Notes: generated by a model not told the origin, from the sequence alone. Numbered from the stretch's first letter, positions 21,889 to 36,800 are shown. The stretch is 64,000 nt of DNA from Aplysia californica (GCF_000002075.1 NW_004797412.1:43183-107182), one strand, 5' to 3'. Made by a program: numbers and translations.

Positions 21889-24800
21889 CTGCCAAATAAA
21901 GAAAAAGACATTTCAGTTTAGAAATTCTTCAGTCGTTTTTAAATTCCTGTTAATAGGCCTACTTTATTATCTTGGGGAAAAAAAAGCTAAATTAACCAAC
22001 TGGCTGGATTATTCATGTCTCTGTACCGATACTGACTTCATTCCCACTTTTTTCATTAGTGTCAGGTCAATTCAATTTCACTACATGATCTTTTCTCTTT
22101 TAATAATAGAAGTGAAGCAAAGAAGTAAACAAATTATAAAAATAATACCCCTTGAATGTAGGAAAATATTCCTCAGATAATTCGTAAATTTAATAGAATC
22201 AATGAGTTTACGATCTTTCACACTTTTAATTAAGAAATAACATAAGTGAAAGTTGTCCATACTGAACTGGCAAAATATACTAGACTGTTTTTACATAACC
22301 ATTACCCATGAAAACCTGTAAGTCCTTTTTTTTTGGTAAGTGTTTTATGGTGCTCGCAACTGCATAAGGTCATATGAGCACGCAGGTCACATTAAACATT
22401 TTCAATAGGTAGGAAATTTTGAATTTTGCCCTGGTGGCAGCTGAAGCCTACTCTTATCGATTTTATACCACCAAGGGTTCTTTAACGTGCACAACTTGCA
22501 CACAGCACCCCCAAAATTTTTCTCCCTAGTCCGAGAAGGCAAGGTGTAGATCTTTTCTACCAGAAGATCAGGGGTGTGGCTGAAAGACAGAAGTAAGAAG
22601 GGGTCAAAGAGTAGCAGTAGAAAGACTGCAGAAAGAGTCGGGAGCCCAGAGGAGGGGGTAAAGGAGGAGAGGGCAGAAATTGGAGACGAAAGCAGACGAC
22701 AGAACATTGCTAGAGAGCAGGAAAGGAGACAATTTTAGAGAAGAAAATTTTTTGGTCGCTACCCGGATTTGAACCCGGGACCTTTGAATGAGAGGTGAAC
22801 ACCTTAACCTTTAGGCCACTAGAGCAACCCCACCCCCCTCCCCCTGTAAGTCCACCTCTCCTCCAACTGAGATAGCCAATGAAATGATGCAGTTAGTTAA
22901 TATGACTGATCAGTGGTGCAGACTTTTTTGGGTTAAACTATATTGGAGAAACACATAAAACACTCGAAGGTAAATAAGCTAATGATACAAAGATACAGTA
23001 AATAAAAGTAAATTCTAAATAATAGTTTCTCAGAAAAAAGAAGGTGACCAGAGCAATATAAAGCTTGTGTTTAATGACAAAACATCAAAACCAGGAATGG
23101 TGGAGGAGAGACAAGTCTGTAGCAAACATAACAAAACACATAAGCTTTGAGTGGCAATATTATGCAGTCTCCAGTTTTCATCATTTATTCACCTAGCCAC
23201 TTGGACACAAATTTTAGATAGCAAGTTATCTCTCCCCCCTCTCAACAGGATGCCAGTTGGCAATTGAGCAACATATTAACAAAAACTGTTGGAATGATCT
23301 TTTAAACATGCGCACTTCTACAAGTTATAACTTTCCTCCCAATTGGTTTGTCTGGCCTATGAGCGCACAAATCAGTTTTTTAAAGAAAATTGAAGTGAAA
23401 ATATTTTGAAAAATGTTGAGCAGACCAAGCATGAGTGCTGCTTTACAGTGCCGCCATAATGAAGATTTGGGTGATGAATGTGCTAATATAAACTCTAATA
23501 CTGAATCCTATTCTAATTTACATGTGTGATCATCACACTCAAATTTCCCAAAGTCCCAAGGATTTCATAATGATCAGAGTGCTCTTGGCCGGTAGGTATT
23601 ATACTGATGTTTCCCCATCTACTTTCTGGTATGTCTGGAGTGAGCTCTGCACACTGTGTGGGGAAAAGTGTATAAGAGAAACATTTTCTGCCATTGCCAT
23701 ATTCCAAAACAGCAAAATCTATATCAACATAGATCACATTCACTGATGAGAATAACAATCCTACAACTGGTCTAGAATAGCAGCAATGTAATACAGTTGC
23801 CATGATTATGACTAGACCTAGTGGAAAATATTCAGCACAAAAGGGATAGTACAAAAACATTCTCAGGAGCTACATTGTTCTCCGTACTGTAATCAACAAT
23901 TTAGAGGGTAGACACTTTATACAGTATAGAAGTTGACTAACCAGATAGTTGAAAAGTTTGTCTTCAACTACTTACATTTTGTCCACCTTTTCCTATTATG
24001 CGCCCAATGCTTTGTTTAGGAACCACAATTTCTGTTCTTATATGCACTTCGTCATGAGCAGCAAGTCTGAGTTCGTTCTTAACCTTTTCAAAGATGTAGA
24101 ACTGCGCCTGAAAAATTTGAAGCAAGATATAACAATTTTTCACAAAAAGTCTACACAATTAGCTTTAGACAAAGAAACTATAGCAATATCATGATGGGTC
24201 ATATTTACTACTGTGAACTGTGGTTTAACTCATTCCATTCCAACTAACTATACATGGAAGAATTGCTGGACCATACTGTGACAACTGTATACACAATGTC
24301 ACCAAAAAAACAAAAAAACAAAAAAGTTCAGCTAATTTTTCAAAATTGCTGGTGTTCAACTTGTCCTACCTGTCACTTTTTAAGATGTGATTTCGTATTT
24401 TGGCCCCCTCCGACGATTGAAATATATATAACGTGCCTAACATATATAAGGTGGATAACAAAAACATTTTATCCTCCACCACCGCCCAAATACCACTGAA
24501 TTTCAAAACATTGACACAAAACCTTGAAAATCTCTTTGGCACAAACTGACTTAAATGGCAAAGTGAAGAAAACAGAACAACTGGAAAAGGCACTTTTCAT
24601 TGTAACTTGCAAAGCCAGAGACCTCTTTATAAGAATTTTAAAAATATTGAAATTAATAACCAAAGAGACATGGAGTAAAATGCATGAAGACTAATTTTGA
24701 TAAGATATCACAAAGCAGTCACAGATGAGAGCATGAAAATGTAAACAGGAGGGAACGGGCATCATTAAAGGTTTAATTTTTTTTAATGTCCCATATGGCA

Positions 24801-27800
24801 TGCCAAGTTACATCTGCTATCTCTTTTTCAAGTCATGAAAAAGAAAATGGTTTGCTCTCTTCTTGCTATTTGATTACCAATGATTCTTGACCTACAAGAA
24901 GCATAGAGTCAAGTTTTTAAAAATTGTGCCTCATAGGCACAAGAAAGTGAAGGAGTTGAATATTCCTACAAAATGTTTTTTCCATTTAAGTCCCCTGTGC
25001 TGTAAAAAGTGGTAATGTCTTGGTAGAAACTTTTTAAAAATTATAAAATTAAAAAGTACTGATAGAAAAGAGCCATTAATGACCTTAGCATTAGGGTTAT
25101 GCTCCACTACAGTCGTAGCTGCTGAATTGATTCTGACTACCATTTATAATGGAATTTAAAAACACAAATAGCATTTGGGACCAGAAAACAAAAAGAATTA
25201 CCAAAAAATCTGTTGAATCATTTTGTTCTTAAGTAACAAATATTTTTGCAGATGAGATAACCTGAGTGAAAAAAAAAAAAAAATCTACAAATGTTTCAGA
25301 TATATATCAGTTTACCTTCCATTGGGCCTCTGGTGAACCAGATATGACAGTTTTTCGCTCATCTCCTGAATTGCTGAAAGGATTGTTTTCTCCGCTTCCA
25401 TTTTTGTCATTGGCGCCCAGAATCTGCAATACATTTCAATGAAAGCTGCAAACTAATACAAAAGGATAAACATTTTTTTTACCAACAACAATGATGGTTA
25501 ACATTCATTACATCACTTGTATGTATGTAAGACAAGACTCAAGATATTGCTAGCACAATTGCCCCGAGTAGGTTGAGTGGAAATGTGCTATATAAAAGTA
25601 GGTAGCGTAAACACGGCCTCGTGGGCACTCGCGGCCTTCCGACCGCGTGGTATCGGTAAAATCGGGTTAATTCCGATCGCTGTTTCTTTGCTCTTTTGCT
25701 ATAAAACACCAAATGCCGTACACCTTGTAAAAGTTCAGCTTTTCCTCGTTACAATGGTGTAAGTTGTTTATATGTCCGATTATTAGGGGCTGGAGAATCG
25801 CAGACGAAAGCGAAGCCCCTCGCTGTTGGAATGCGAGGTCGGCCGGTTGAAAAATTTACACTCGTGCATTCAAATGCTTCGCGGAACGAGGGATGATTAA
25901 ATACCGTCTTTTCATTGGCGGAGAACTGTAGAGCTTTAAACGGGCTTTCGCGTGATATAAGTTTAGCCTTTGCCGTCTTTATAGAAAGCTTTTAAAAATA
26001 CCGTCAAAATGTTTAAAGATCACTTTTTACACAAAATATGTAAAATACCGGCTTATAAAAGGTATTAATTAAAAGATCAGTTAATTTCCTATTAGAATAA
26101 AGTAATTAACTTGGAATTATTTTACATCAATCCTTCCGTGAGACTCAGAAAGCATGTGATCCTGCACGCGGGGTACACTACAGTATAGAGCCGACTCGCT
26201 CGTCGCGGGGGCCGGTGCGGCGCCGGCCGGGCCAACGCTCCGTGTTTTTGTCGAAATAACGACAGATCATCGTGTTTGAAGTGATAAAATACTAATTTGT
26301 AAAGATCTCAGTTTTGAAAAAAATTAGGCTCCATATATTTGTTATAGTGATTGTACTCTGTTAATGTGGAGATGTTTAGTGCACTTGGTACTTTTTTATT
26401 GTCTGTCAAACTTGGGGTTGCAGCCAGTGACTGACTTAAACAAATTTGATCAAATTTTAAACAACTACCATTTTCTAAAAAATTGACTGAATGGTACCAA
26501 AATGCTCAGGGGATATAGGCCTTTCAAATGGAACAGATAAATTTGGCATACAGCTAGTTTGAAAATTTAGTTTCTGGTACCTAATAAAAGCAATTTATTA
26601 TTATCATCATTATTATGACAATATAAACGTTGAACTTATTTTTGAAAATAACCATTGCCCCCACATACTGGGAAGGAAACCATTCCATTCCTTTCAGAAG
26701 TACTGTCACCAAGGAAACTAACAAACCGACTGGGGCCTTTAACTGAAGTAAAATTATATTCACCTAGAAAAAAGTTTTCATTTGACCTTTCCACGAGTAC
26801 TCTCATTCTATTCACTCACCAGATATTACAACAAAAGAATTTACACAGCTTTAACAAACTTATGCAAACTTGATTCACAATTAAGTTTTTATCCCCAGGA
26901 ATCACGATACAAAAAAGAAATATATGTACGTTTATAACAAAAGTGTCAAATGTCCCCATGCCTAATGAATTAGGAGATGAAAAGGCCAAAAATATTCAAC
27001 GGAAAACAATCATAATTTCTTAATCACATCTGGACTTTACAAATGGAAGTGTATTAATTCATTAGTAATTTATTTTAAGAGTATGGTACTTTAACCTGTG
27101 TATGAACTCAAGGCAGAATAATGTTCCCATGCCATGGAGTATTCTGGATTATTCACAATCCTTAACACCAGTGGAAGCCAAATCAGGCTGCATACTAAAA
27201 TCTACCTCTCTATCTCCCCAAATTGAAATGCACTGCTCATGAATACTCTATACACAACAAGGCAATGAATACCAAACATCTAAGAATTGTAACTTTCAGC
27301 TAATACATTAAACCACAAACCTATACAACGGTACACTGTGTATTCACATGTAAAGACAAAGCAAGAATGCGTAAAAAATTATAATGGAAATCATGAAAAG
27401 ATGTATCAAGATACAGACATGGAAAGTGAAAACCTTTTTTTTTCTGAAAAAATAAAAAATATTTTTGTAATATCTAACATTTGTGAGCGTGCCTGGTGAA
27501 AGGACCCAAAAGACGCATTTGTTAGAACCGAGATATCAGGCTTCAAAGGTCAAAAATAGAATTTTTGACAAAAACTAAGTTACATTAAAAGTGGATTCTT
27601 TAGCCATTTATATATTGATATTTACAAGGACTTAAGCTTCTGTTACATTGAAACACATTTTAAAAGACATTTTTAACACGAGGTATATTGCAGAATCCCC
27701 CAAAAATGCATAAGAAAATTGTTTTTCTGAGTAAACACTCTTGTCCATTCATAAAGTCGACCCAGTCAATGCACACCAAAATTTAGGTCATTCTCTCCCC

Positions 27801-30800
27801 TCTTAAATGGTGGGTAGTGTGCATGAATATCTAGAACATGTAACCAAAAGCGAAGCTTTGCACGTCCACATTGTCGTTTTTTAAAATTTCTGCAGAATAT
27901 TCTTTTTGAATTTTTAAGATATCTTTAGTTTTTGAGATATGGGTGATTCAAAAAGAATATTCTGCAGAAATGATGTCTGAACATGAAACTGCACATAAAA
28001 AAACCCGGGATTCTTCAAAATGCGTCATTGGTACCTTTCACTAGGCACACACACATTTAAGCTGTAAAACTAGATAAAAGCAAAAATGTAGAGGTAAACA
28101 CCCCCAGAGAGTTCATCATTAAACATCCTCACAAAATGCTCCTATTCCAAGATCCTACAACATTCCCAATATTTCAGACATTTTTTTATAGTATCACACA
28201 TAATAGAAGGGCATGGGAAAAAAATCACCTTGATGCGGGCACCAGAGAGGCGCATGATGTTTTTTATGTTTTGACCCTTGCTTCCGATTACAGCTCCAAC
28301 AGACTTTTCAGGGATATACAACTGAACAACTTCTGGTTGTTGTACAGCTTGGGACGGCCCTCCTAAAGTTGCTGGATAGTATGCTGAGCCCTGAAACAGA
28401 AATACTCTAAAATAAACCAAAAGGCTCTTCTACAGTAGAAATTTAATTCAGCCCAAAAGCATCAGCAGGTTTTCAGACCCTAGTACCATTATTTCAAAGG
28501 ATTCAAGATGTTTTGTAGGTCTATAATCCTCATCTCAGCTCTCATTCCTTTTAAACACTAATTTGGTTTTGCTCTTCTTTAATGTAAGTCCAACATCTTA
28601 TAGGCAACCACGAAGGGCACAAAGCCAAAAATTACACATTTTCACGACCTGGTGAAGTACCAGGTACGTCCTAAGACAGATCAAAATACACAAAATATTC
28701 AGATATATCAATCTCGCATTGTATTAGACATTTACCTAACAAAATATGTTCTGCTATGAGCAGGGTGATTTAGTGCTGGGGGAAAATATGACAGAAACAA
28801 AAGAGGGAAGGAAAGTAAACAAATAGCACCTACAAGTGGAGCCCTCAATACACCTGTAAGCACTCTCAGAATGAAACAGAAATTCAGCATAAAAAAAAAA
28901 AGTTTGACAGTACATTATACTGTGATTAGGAAAATATGTGATGTATACGTATTCAAAGGCTTTAAGTATGAGAGGTTATATGTAGGCCTACAATACTGAT
29001 AATGTTCAGAATGCTCATTAGACTGTAACCAAAGAAGTGCTGCAGCTTCTGAATTTTAAAAATAGGGATACAAAAAAAGGGCGCCTGCAAAAAAGGGCTT
29101 TTATGTAAATAACAAAAGGGGGGAAAAGTACTGTTAATATGCACGGCACTAGTGGAATTAAACCAAAAAAATCTAGGGTTCCCAAAAATCTATTCAGCAC
29201 AATAAACCAGTACTAGTATCCTACCATGTATGGCATTGGTGGCCTCATGCTTTGAAATGGACTCATGCTGGGCATCAAAGGGAGACCAGGCATCCCAGAA
29301 AACATGAGATGCTGTTGGGGGCCAAACTGCAAAAAAGGAGGCAACTCTGTGAAACAGTCAACCCCAAAAGACTAATAATGGAATGATTATCAAGCATTTT
29401 TTACATTCTAACATCCCAACCCCCCCCCCAAATTTATCTTGCATCACCACGGAATATTGTGCTTTAATTTCAAAGCACAGGAGGTGATGCCTGTCCATAA
29501 TACATTACACATGAAAGGTAACAAAACAACAACAGTAATAGAGAAGTAACTAAATGTTTCCTATTAAAAGCGATACAGCAAATAAAGGCTCTTTGGAAGG
29601 CATAATGATGTTTGCCACCATCATAGACATACGACTTAGGTGCCAAAGATAAATTACGTATGAATTAACATGAGAGGCACATTAATGGTTTCAAAAGCCT
29701 GAAATACCTGCTCATGTGAATTCTTGACGTTAAAGAGAAAACAGCAATAAACTCTTTCACCGTTCTTTTATTCAATTTATCTTCAGGCATCTGGACATAA
29801 TTTCAAGCTCATACTTTATTTACCACTAAAATATCATCACTAGTTTAAGTGTGCAATGCAATTGAAAAAACATTCTTAACACCATGGTGTTACAAAAACA
29901 AAGTGGAATCACCATAAACATAATTATACCTTTTTAACTTCCCCAGAGCATAATGATTAAAATAAAAGCTGGACTTAAATTTTCTTGAGCAGTATCACTT
30001 TCTGTAACTATGCAGAGGGAAAAACACAGCATTCCCATATTATGCCAGCACTACCAAATCACACATTATACTTACTTGGAAGGATCCAACATCTTGTTCA
30101 AAGCACTGACGCATCTTTTCTGAAATTTTTCCTTCTGCTTTGGAACAATTCTCAGTAGACCCTGATATTGTGATAACTCTGTCCATGTAATTGTTACCAG
30201 TATCCATGAGACCACCAGGATATGGGTCAAAGCTGAAAACGAAGGAGGACATATTCAAAAACATTTTTATCAAACTAAATTTTACCATTAACACATTTTG
30301 TACTTACCCATGCTCACAATTAGTCCCTGTGCCCGCACACTGGGGAACCCCCCCTCCCATTTTGTGATACCTAAAAAAAAAACCCATCTTACATTTAATC
30401 ACAGTAGCTTCCCTCGCACAAATAACATGTGATAAAACAGCGTAAACACTGCACATAAGCCATCTCCCAGCCTCCTCGTGCATTTATATGAAATCCAGGT
30501 CAATTCAGAAAAACATCAAATGCTGATGAAAAAAGTTTTTCCTTGTTACAAAGGTGCGTGTTGTTCATACGTTTGTGTATTAAAAGCTAAGAATCGCCAT
30601 GGAGAACAAAGTCCCTTGTAGTAGAATACACGGGTAGCCCAGCGCGTAAAAAAATTGACACCCAAACATGCATGGTTTATTTGAATGCTTCGCATAAAGA
30701 TTGATGATTAAATAGTCTTTTCATTGGCAGAGAACTAAAGAGGTTTGAATGTAACCAGGAGTATATTTTAGTCTTTAGGGTTTACATAGAAAGCCTTTAA

Positions 30801-33800
30801 AAATAATGTCAAAGTTTTCAGTTATTTTTACACTAAGTAAAAAACATTGGCTCCAATAAGGCACCAAAAGAAAGGGCTGTTCATTTTTGTATTGGAATAA
30901 AGTCTTAAAGCTGAGAATATTTCGCATTGATCCTTCTGTAAAACTATCAACACTGGTAACACCCAGAACACTACAACCTAGAGTTGAACTGCTAGATGCA
31001 GGTGCCAGAGTGATGCCAGCCAGGAGAGAGATCTCAATTTTTGTGCAAGTTACAACAAATTTGCATTTTTGAGGTAATAAAATCCTGATTTGCAAACATC
31101 TATATCTTGAAAAAAATTAGGCCCTATCTATGTTGGTCACTAGTGAATGTACATTACAGTGTGTTCCAACTTTTAACAAATTCGAAGTGGTGATTCCTCA
31201 CAGCCAGACCTTGTGGTTTTGTACTAAAACATGTTTCAAAGAATTATTTTAAAAAAATCAAAATAAATATCTCACCTTGAAACAACAATGTTTGTGCTGG
31301 TATCCTCCATGAAAACTTTGATAACATTGCCCTGTTTTCCAATAATCCGGCCACAAATGCTGTTAGGACATAGCATCTTCAATGGCACATTGCTGAAAAA
31401 TAAGGAAAATAAATTTAAAAAATAAATGTACATTTACTATATAAAAGACACTGTAATATGTTAAAACAAAATACAAGGCAAGGAAGTGGCAGTTAGCATT
31501 CAAATGACAAGTAATTCTCCAGACCTTGATGAAAACAAAGCCAGGCTTTCTATTTCAAAGTTCCCATTTCAGGTAAATTCAGTTATTTTCAGGTATTTTG
31601 GCAAAAAAATCAGTACAAACACAAAGAAGGAAGAAAGGGGGAGGGGGGAAGAGACGGATATTTCCCCGCTACAAAAGTTTTCATCGGGCGGGGTTTGCTT
31701 TTTGTGTTTTTATATAATTAATATAAAAACACAAAAAGCAAAATCACATCTTTAAAAAGTTTGTGTGTGTGTATATATGTGGGTGGGTGTTGTGTTGATT
31801 GATTGAACAAGTAGACGTTTTATGGGACTATCGACTCAGTGTGTGAGTGTGTGTGTGTGTGTATTTTGTTGAGTGTTTATAAGTGATGGTGAACAACGTT
31901 GATGAGATAAGAAGTTATCTTTTTACCATTTTTAGCTTCTGGAAAAAGGAGGTATTCCTGTAAAAACCTTGCACACTAAAAAATTCACAGAAAAATTTTT
32001 TTTCTGTAATTATCGGGGAAAAAAACTGAACTGTATTAGAAAAAGAATACTGCTTCCAACGAGCCAGTTTTCATTGTGGCACAGTAGGAGTAAGTTCATT
32101 ATTTCTCCCCTTATTGTTGGGGACTGTCTAAAATATGAACTACTAATCAGATATATATAAATAAAACTACCTACCCTCTTTTCAGAGATTCAGCCTCTTC
32201 TTGGACAACTCTCATTATTTCTTGGCAAGCCTTGCTGCAGCTCTCGGGTGATCCTTTGATGGTAACCATCTGAAATTATGTAAAAATGGTTATGTTGGTT
32301 TACATTCAATGCTGAGCCCTTCAGTTCAATAAATTCAAAATACAGTGAAACCCGAGTAAGATGGCCACGCATTGTTGAGGCCGTATATGACAGAGGTTTA
32401 CACACTGGGCGGGCCTAAACACATAAGACTATGACAAATCACACGCTTCCCTCACCAGCAGCTGCAAATGTATTGTTACCTATGGGTAAACATTGGGAGC
32501 GACCTAAGCAACATGATCATTGAAGGGACTAACGATAATGACTGGTGAATCGATAATGACGGCTCGTCCACAGTGTCAGGGGCCAATATATAATTTATGA
32601 AAGTGTCTGGTGATGAGAGATTTGCCTGACCATCTCAAGACAGGTCGTCTTTTTTTGTTTGAAAGTTGATAAAATGTGGTGGCCACAGGCCTGTTGGACA
32701 AGTGACCATTTTACAGTGAATTTATAATATATAGAAAAATAGAGCAAGGGGGAAAACAAAGTGGCCATCTGTACAGGTGGTCATAATGACAGGTTCAACT
32801 ATATTTGGACATCCACAGGAAAATTTGTTTCATAACTCTTCTGCTGTTAAAAATATCCCTCTAAAAAAAGACCCCCTCCCCTCTCCCTGAAAACAATGTC
32901 AGCTAACAGCAATAAAAAGACCATCTTGAAGATTCCAAGAGCTGCTGGATTAACAAATTAAAACAGCATCAAATAATTCAAATAGCACTCCACTCATCTT
33001 CTCGATAAACATGTTTCCAAAAGTTAAAAACAATGGGAAAAAAAAATACAAAGGAATCCTTCCTCACAGACATGTTTCCATTCCAATATACCTTACATTG
33101 TATTTAGTAGTGGTTAGAAATATGCACTTGCAGGATAATGTCTTTCAATTCTATGGTTTTTAATAATTTATTAGAGAATTTTAAATTTTAGTTTTAGTAG
33201 AGGTTTTACGGCGCTTGCAACTGCATAAGGTCATATGAGCGCCATGGGGTGGATGTAAACAGAGAAGTCCTTGCAGGAAATCAGACTTACTCTGCTCACC
33301 TCTCTAGTTTCACCAGCACAAAGTCTGTTTTGACTATCGAGGCACCCTGGAAATAGCGGTCACAAGAGTGTGACAAACATATAAAAGTAGAGTATTTTGA
33401 TTGATTGAGTAGGTGTTTTACGGCAGTATCGCCTCAATTTTGGTCAGAAGTAGAAGAAAAAATGAAGATAGTAAGGATTAGGAAAGAAAAAGCAGCAGTT
33501 TCGTGTTGCAGTTCAAGCACAGTTATGAGCATGACATTGAAGAATCAGCCCATTTGCAATTAGAATTCTACTGTGCATAAGAACAAGTTAATGTCCCCCC
33601 TCTGGGAAAGGCCTAAAGACACTTCAGTCAGTAGCACTGCCTCGAGGGTGATTCATTAGAGAATAAAAATGAGGCCACACACAGAAAGCAGCAGTCTGTT
33701 GTTAATTATGGAGTTCTATTTCAGTCATGTTCTTTTAGTATCTGAGGTAGCCTACATCTGTCCAAACTGATGACAGCAGTTTTGAAATATGTGGTGCTTG

Positions 33801-36800
33801 GACAAAATGCAAGGAAACCATAACTTCTGAAGATGAGAACAGAGCAAGCAGTGAAAACTTCTTTATATGCTTACTCAAGCGTACTAAAAAAATATTTTAA
33901 AAAAGACAGAAAAAGAGTAAAAAAGGAAAGCAAGGCAAGGCAAAGCAAAGATCAAGCACAATTCATCCGAGCGAAGTTGTTTTCACACACAAAAAAGCAG
34001 TGCAATAAAAATAATTTTCCTTTATCAGCCATGTGTACATCTAAGATCCAAGTTTCAAAAGCATACAATCATGCAGAGCTGGCAACCTCAACTCATGAAA
34101 AAGTGTAAGATTAATAAAAAAAAGTGTACAATCATGAAACGGAAGGAAACTTTATTAGTGAGAGATACATTCAACTTTTTTGCGGCTGATGCGAATGACT
34201 GAACATTGGACAACGGGACGGACAGTAGGCCTTGACAAAGAACTAGGCTGGCTGGATCAGTGGCGCTAGCTATCTTAAATTTTGAGATACAAACAGTATT
34301 AATCGCGAAAGTAATCAAGCCACACACGATTTCCGCCTCAGTCCTCAGTGCACTCTGTAATAGTATCCGCTTTGGGTATTAACCAATGACTTCGATACCA
34401 GAGCTTTCTACAACTGGCTGACGACGAGTACCAGCGTGGCTCCGTACACTGAGAAAGTGCGAACCAGAATCGGTGAAAAGACGTATAAGCACACAATAGC
34501 TGAAATAGGTGTACAATGGCTGAAATAAGCGTAAGACTACGCTTTTTGGGCATAAGATTGGCAGCTCTGAATCATGTACGACATCATTAATAACGAAAAT
34601 CTTCAAAATGGTCATTGTGCACTTACAGTATCTGGAATATGGCTTTCTCTCCGATGAATGTCAACCCTGTGGTGAAAACCATACACAACCTCACATACCA
34701 AAATAAAATGTGAACCATCAATACAAACAGTACCTTGATCAAAATGCATTTCAAAACCAATCCATTAAAAAAACCAATATAGAGCTTAGAGAAAGGGGAT
34801 CAAACTAAATCAATCAGGGGGTCAAACTAAAATTACACATACCATTAGCATTACAGGCTCATTGAGCAGTGAAAAAAATCAACTTTTAAATACTAATACG
34901 AATTAAAACTGACAAAAGTTAAAATAAAATAACTAATCAAAGCATTCCAATTTTTGCTCTTATGCAGATTTGTCAGATGTCTGGCATCTTTTCGGGGTAA
35001 GAAATTTGTTTGTTTGGGGTAAGGTTTTGTGTTCTGGAAATTTTCAGGATGGACTACCTAAAATTCTCTTGTGCAAGATATAATTGTTCATTAGGGAGTA
35101 TTCGGCCCCCAGGCCTGAATTCGACACTTGTAGCTTAGAGACATCTGACAAACTTAAGTTGGTCTTCTATACAATTAAAAAAATATTTGTGAATTAATTA
35201 TTTTAAGGCAAACATGTTACTATTTAGTTTATTTCCATCTAAAACCCACAAAGCAAAAAAAAGTATCCCATTAAAGAGTCCTGTGGGGGTGGTATCTGAA
35301 AATTGAAAAATGAGAGTATTCTTCACTTTGCTTTGAAGAAAGAGTGCAATAATAAATAGGCACAAAGTCTCCACTGCTACAGTTGCTGAAAACCCATCCC
35401 CCTTCTCAACATGAATTTTAACCTGTAAAAGCTATTGTTAACATTTATAAGTGTCTGTAGAGATAGTAACATTATTAGAAGTCTCCTTTGTAAGCAGTTT
35501 GAAGAATCAAGAGAAAAAACAAAGAAGAGACCCATAAAACAATTCTCCTCTTTCCATCTTTTGGGCTTAATTATTGCTTTCTCTTTCAATCATACAATCA
35601 ACATCACAACCCCTCATCACTGACTTTAGAAAGTCCCCAACCAGCTATAAGGCAGGAATCAGGAAAGTAACAGCAAAAAAGAAACCTGTCAGAAGTACCA
35701 AGTCATAAACAATAAACATACCTGGCCCGGCTTTCAGAAGTAATTTTCCTGATAGTTAGTCCTTGTTTACCAATTATAGCACCAACATAATCACTAGAAA
35801 TAATAATTCTGGGGAAAAGAAATAAACACCTTACCTTGATGAAACGAACAAAAGAACAGCTATAATTATAATCACAGGCTACTTTTAAAAAATAATATAA
35901 ACGGCAAGAGCATACCCATCCGCAGGGCAAAATAGAATGTAATTTTTATCTCTCTAGAATGCTGTATGTTAAGCTTTGGGAAAACCCGATGAGCCATGTG
36001 AACTTGAACATAGTAAAAGTGTAAGTAGTTCTTGATTGAATACAGAAAGATAATGCCATTTTCAATGGAAATAATGTCAACAACTGAATCTTTTGCTCTG
36101 TTGTCTCTATTTGCAAGGAAAATCATTGGTGACAAATTTTTTAGGACATGTTAAATGTCTACCTTGCTGAATGCCCATCTTAAGTATGAAATGTAAATAT
36201 TGGACAAGAAAGTTCAAATCAGGCTGTCTTCATCACCCATCCCCATTTAAAAAAGAAGGCAAATGTGCAACCTTCAAGTGAAAAGTTGATGTTCTGTTTT
36301 TGAGACATAGTGTCATCGAGGCTGACTACTTAAATGGTCATAATTACTGAAGACTTAATTGGTTTTGTTATGATGAAACTATATTTATAATCTACCCTAA
36401 ACAATAAAAGATGACAGAAGCTAGCAAAAGGAATCCTCCTGATGTACAACAGTTTTCCAGCACGCAGAGCTGTGAAGGCAAAGCAGTGTGTCTACGAGAT
36501 CCTCTTGCAACCACCCTATTCACCAGATATATTATATTGTATCCTCTGGCTTTTTCTTGTTCCTAATCCCAAATCTGAAAAGTTCTCAAAGAACAGTGTT
36601 TCCACGGTGATGAAGATGCTACATCGCTATATCCACAGTGCAGGAATGGTTCGGTTTCGGTCATATTATGCTCAAAGACTTTTGAAGGTCAAACAAAGAC
36701 TGCAAAAGTGTCAATTCGCAGGATGATTAAGTAGAGAAGTAGCATTGTGAGTACCAAATAACAGTATAGATTGCTTCTTTCATAGTCAGGGTAAAGACTT

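Noticed and set aside
23513-23860. 115-codon frame in an IGF2BP intron
   Set aside because: Hydrophobic AT-rich composition, no domain, no splice signals joining it to neighbouring exons.
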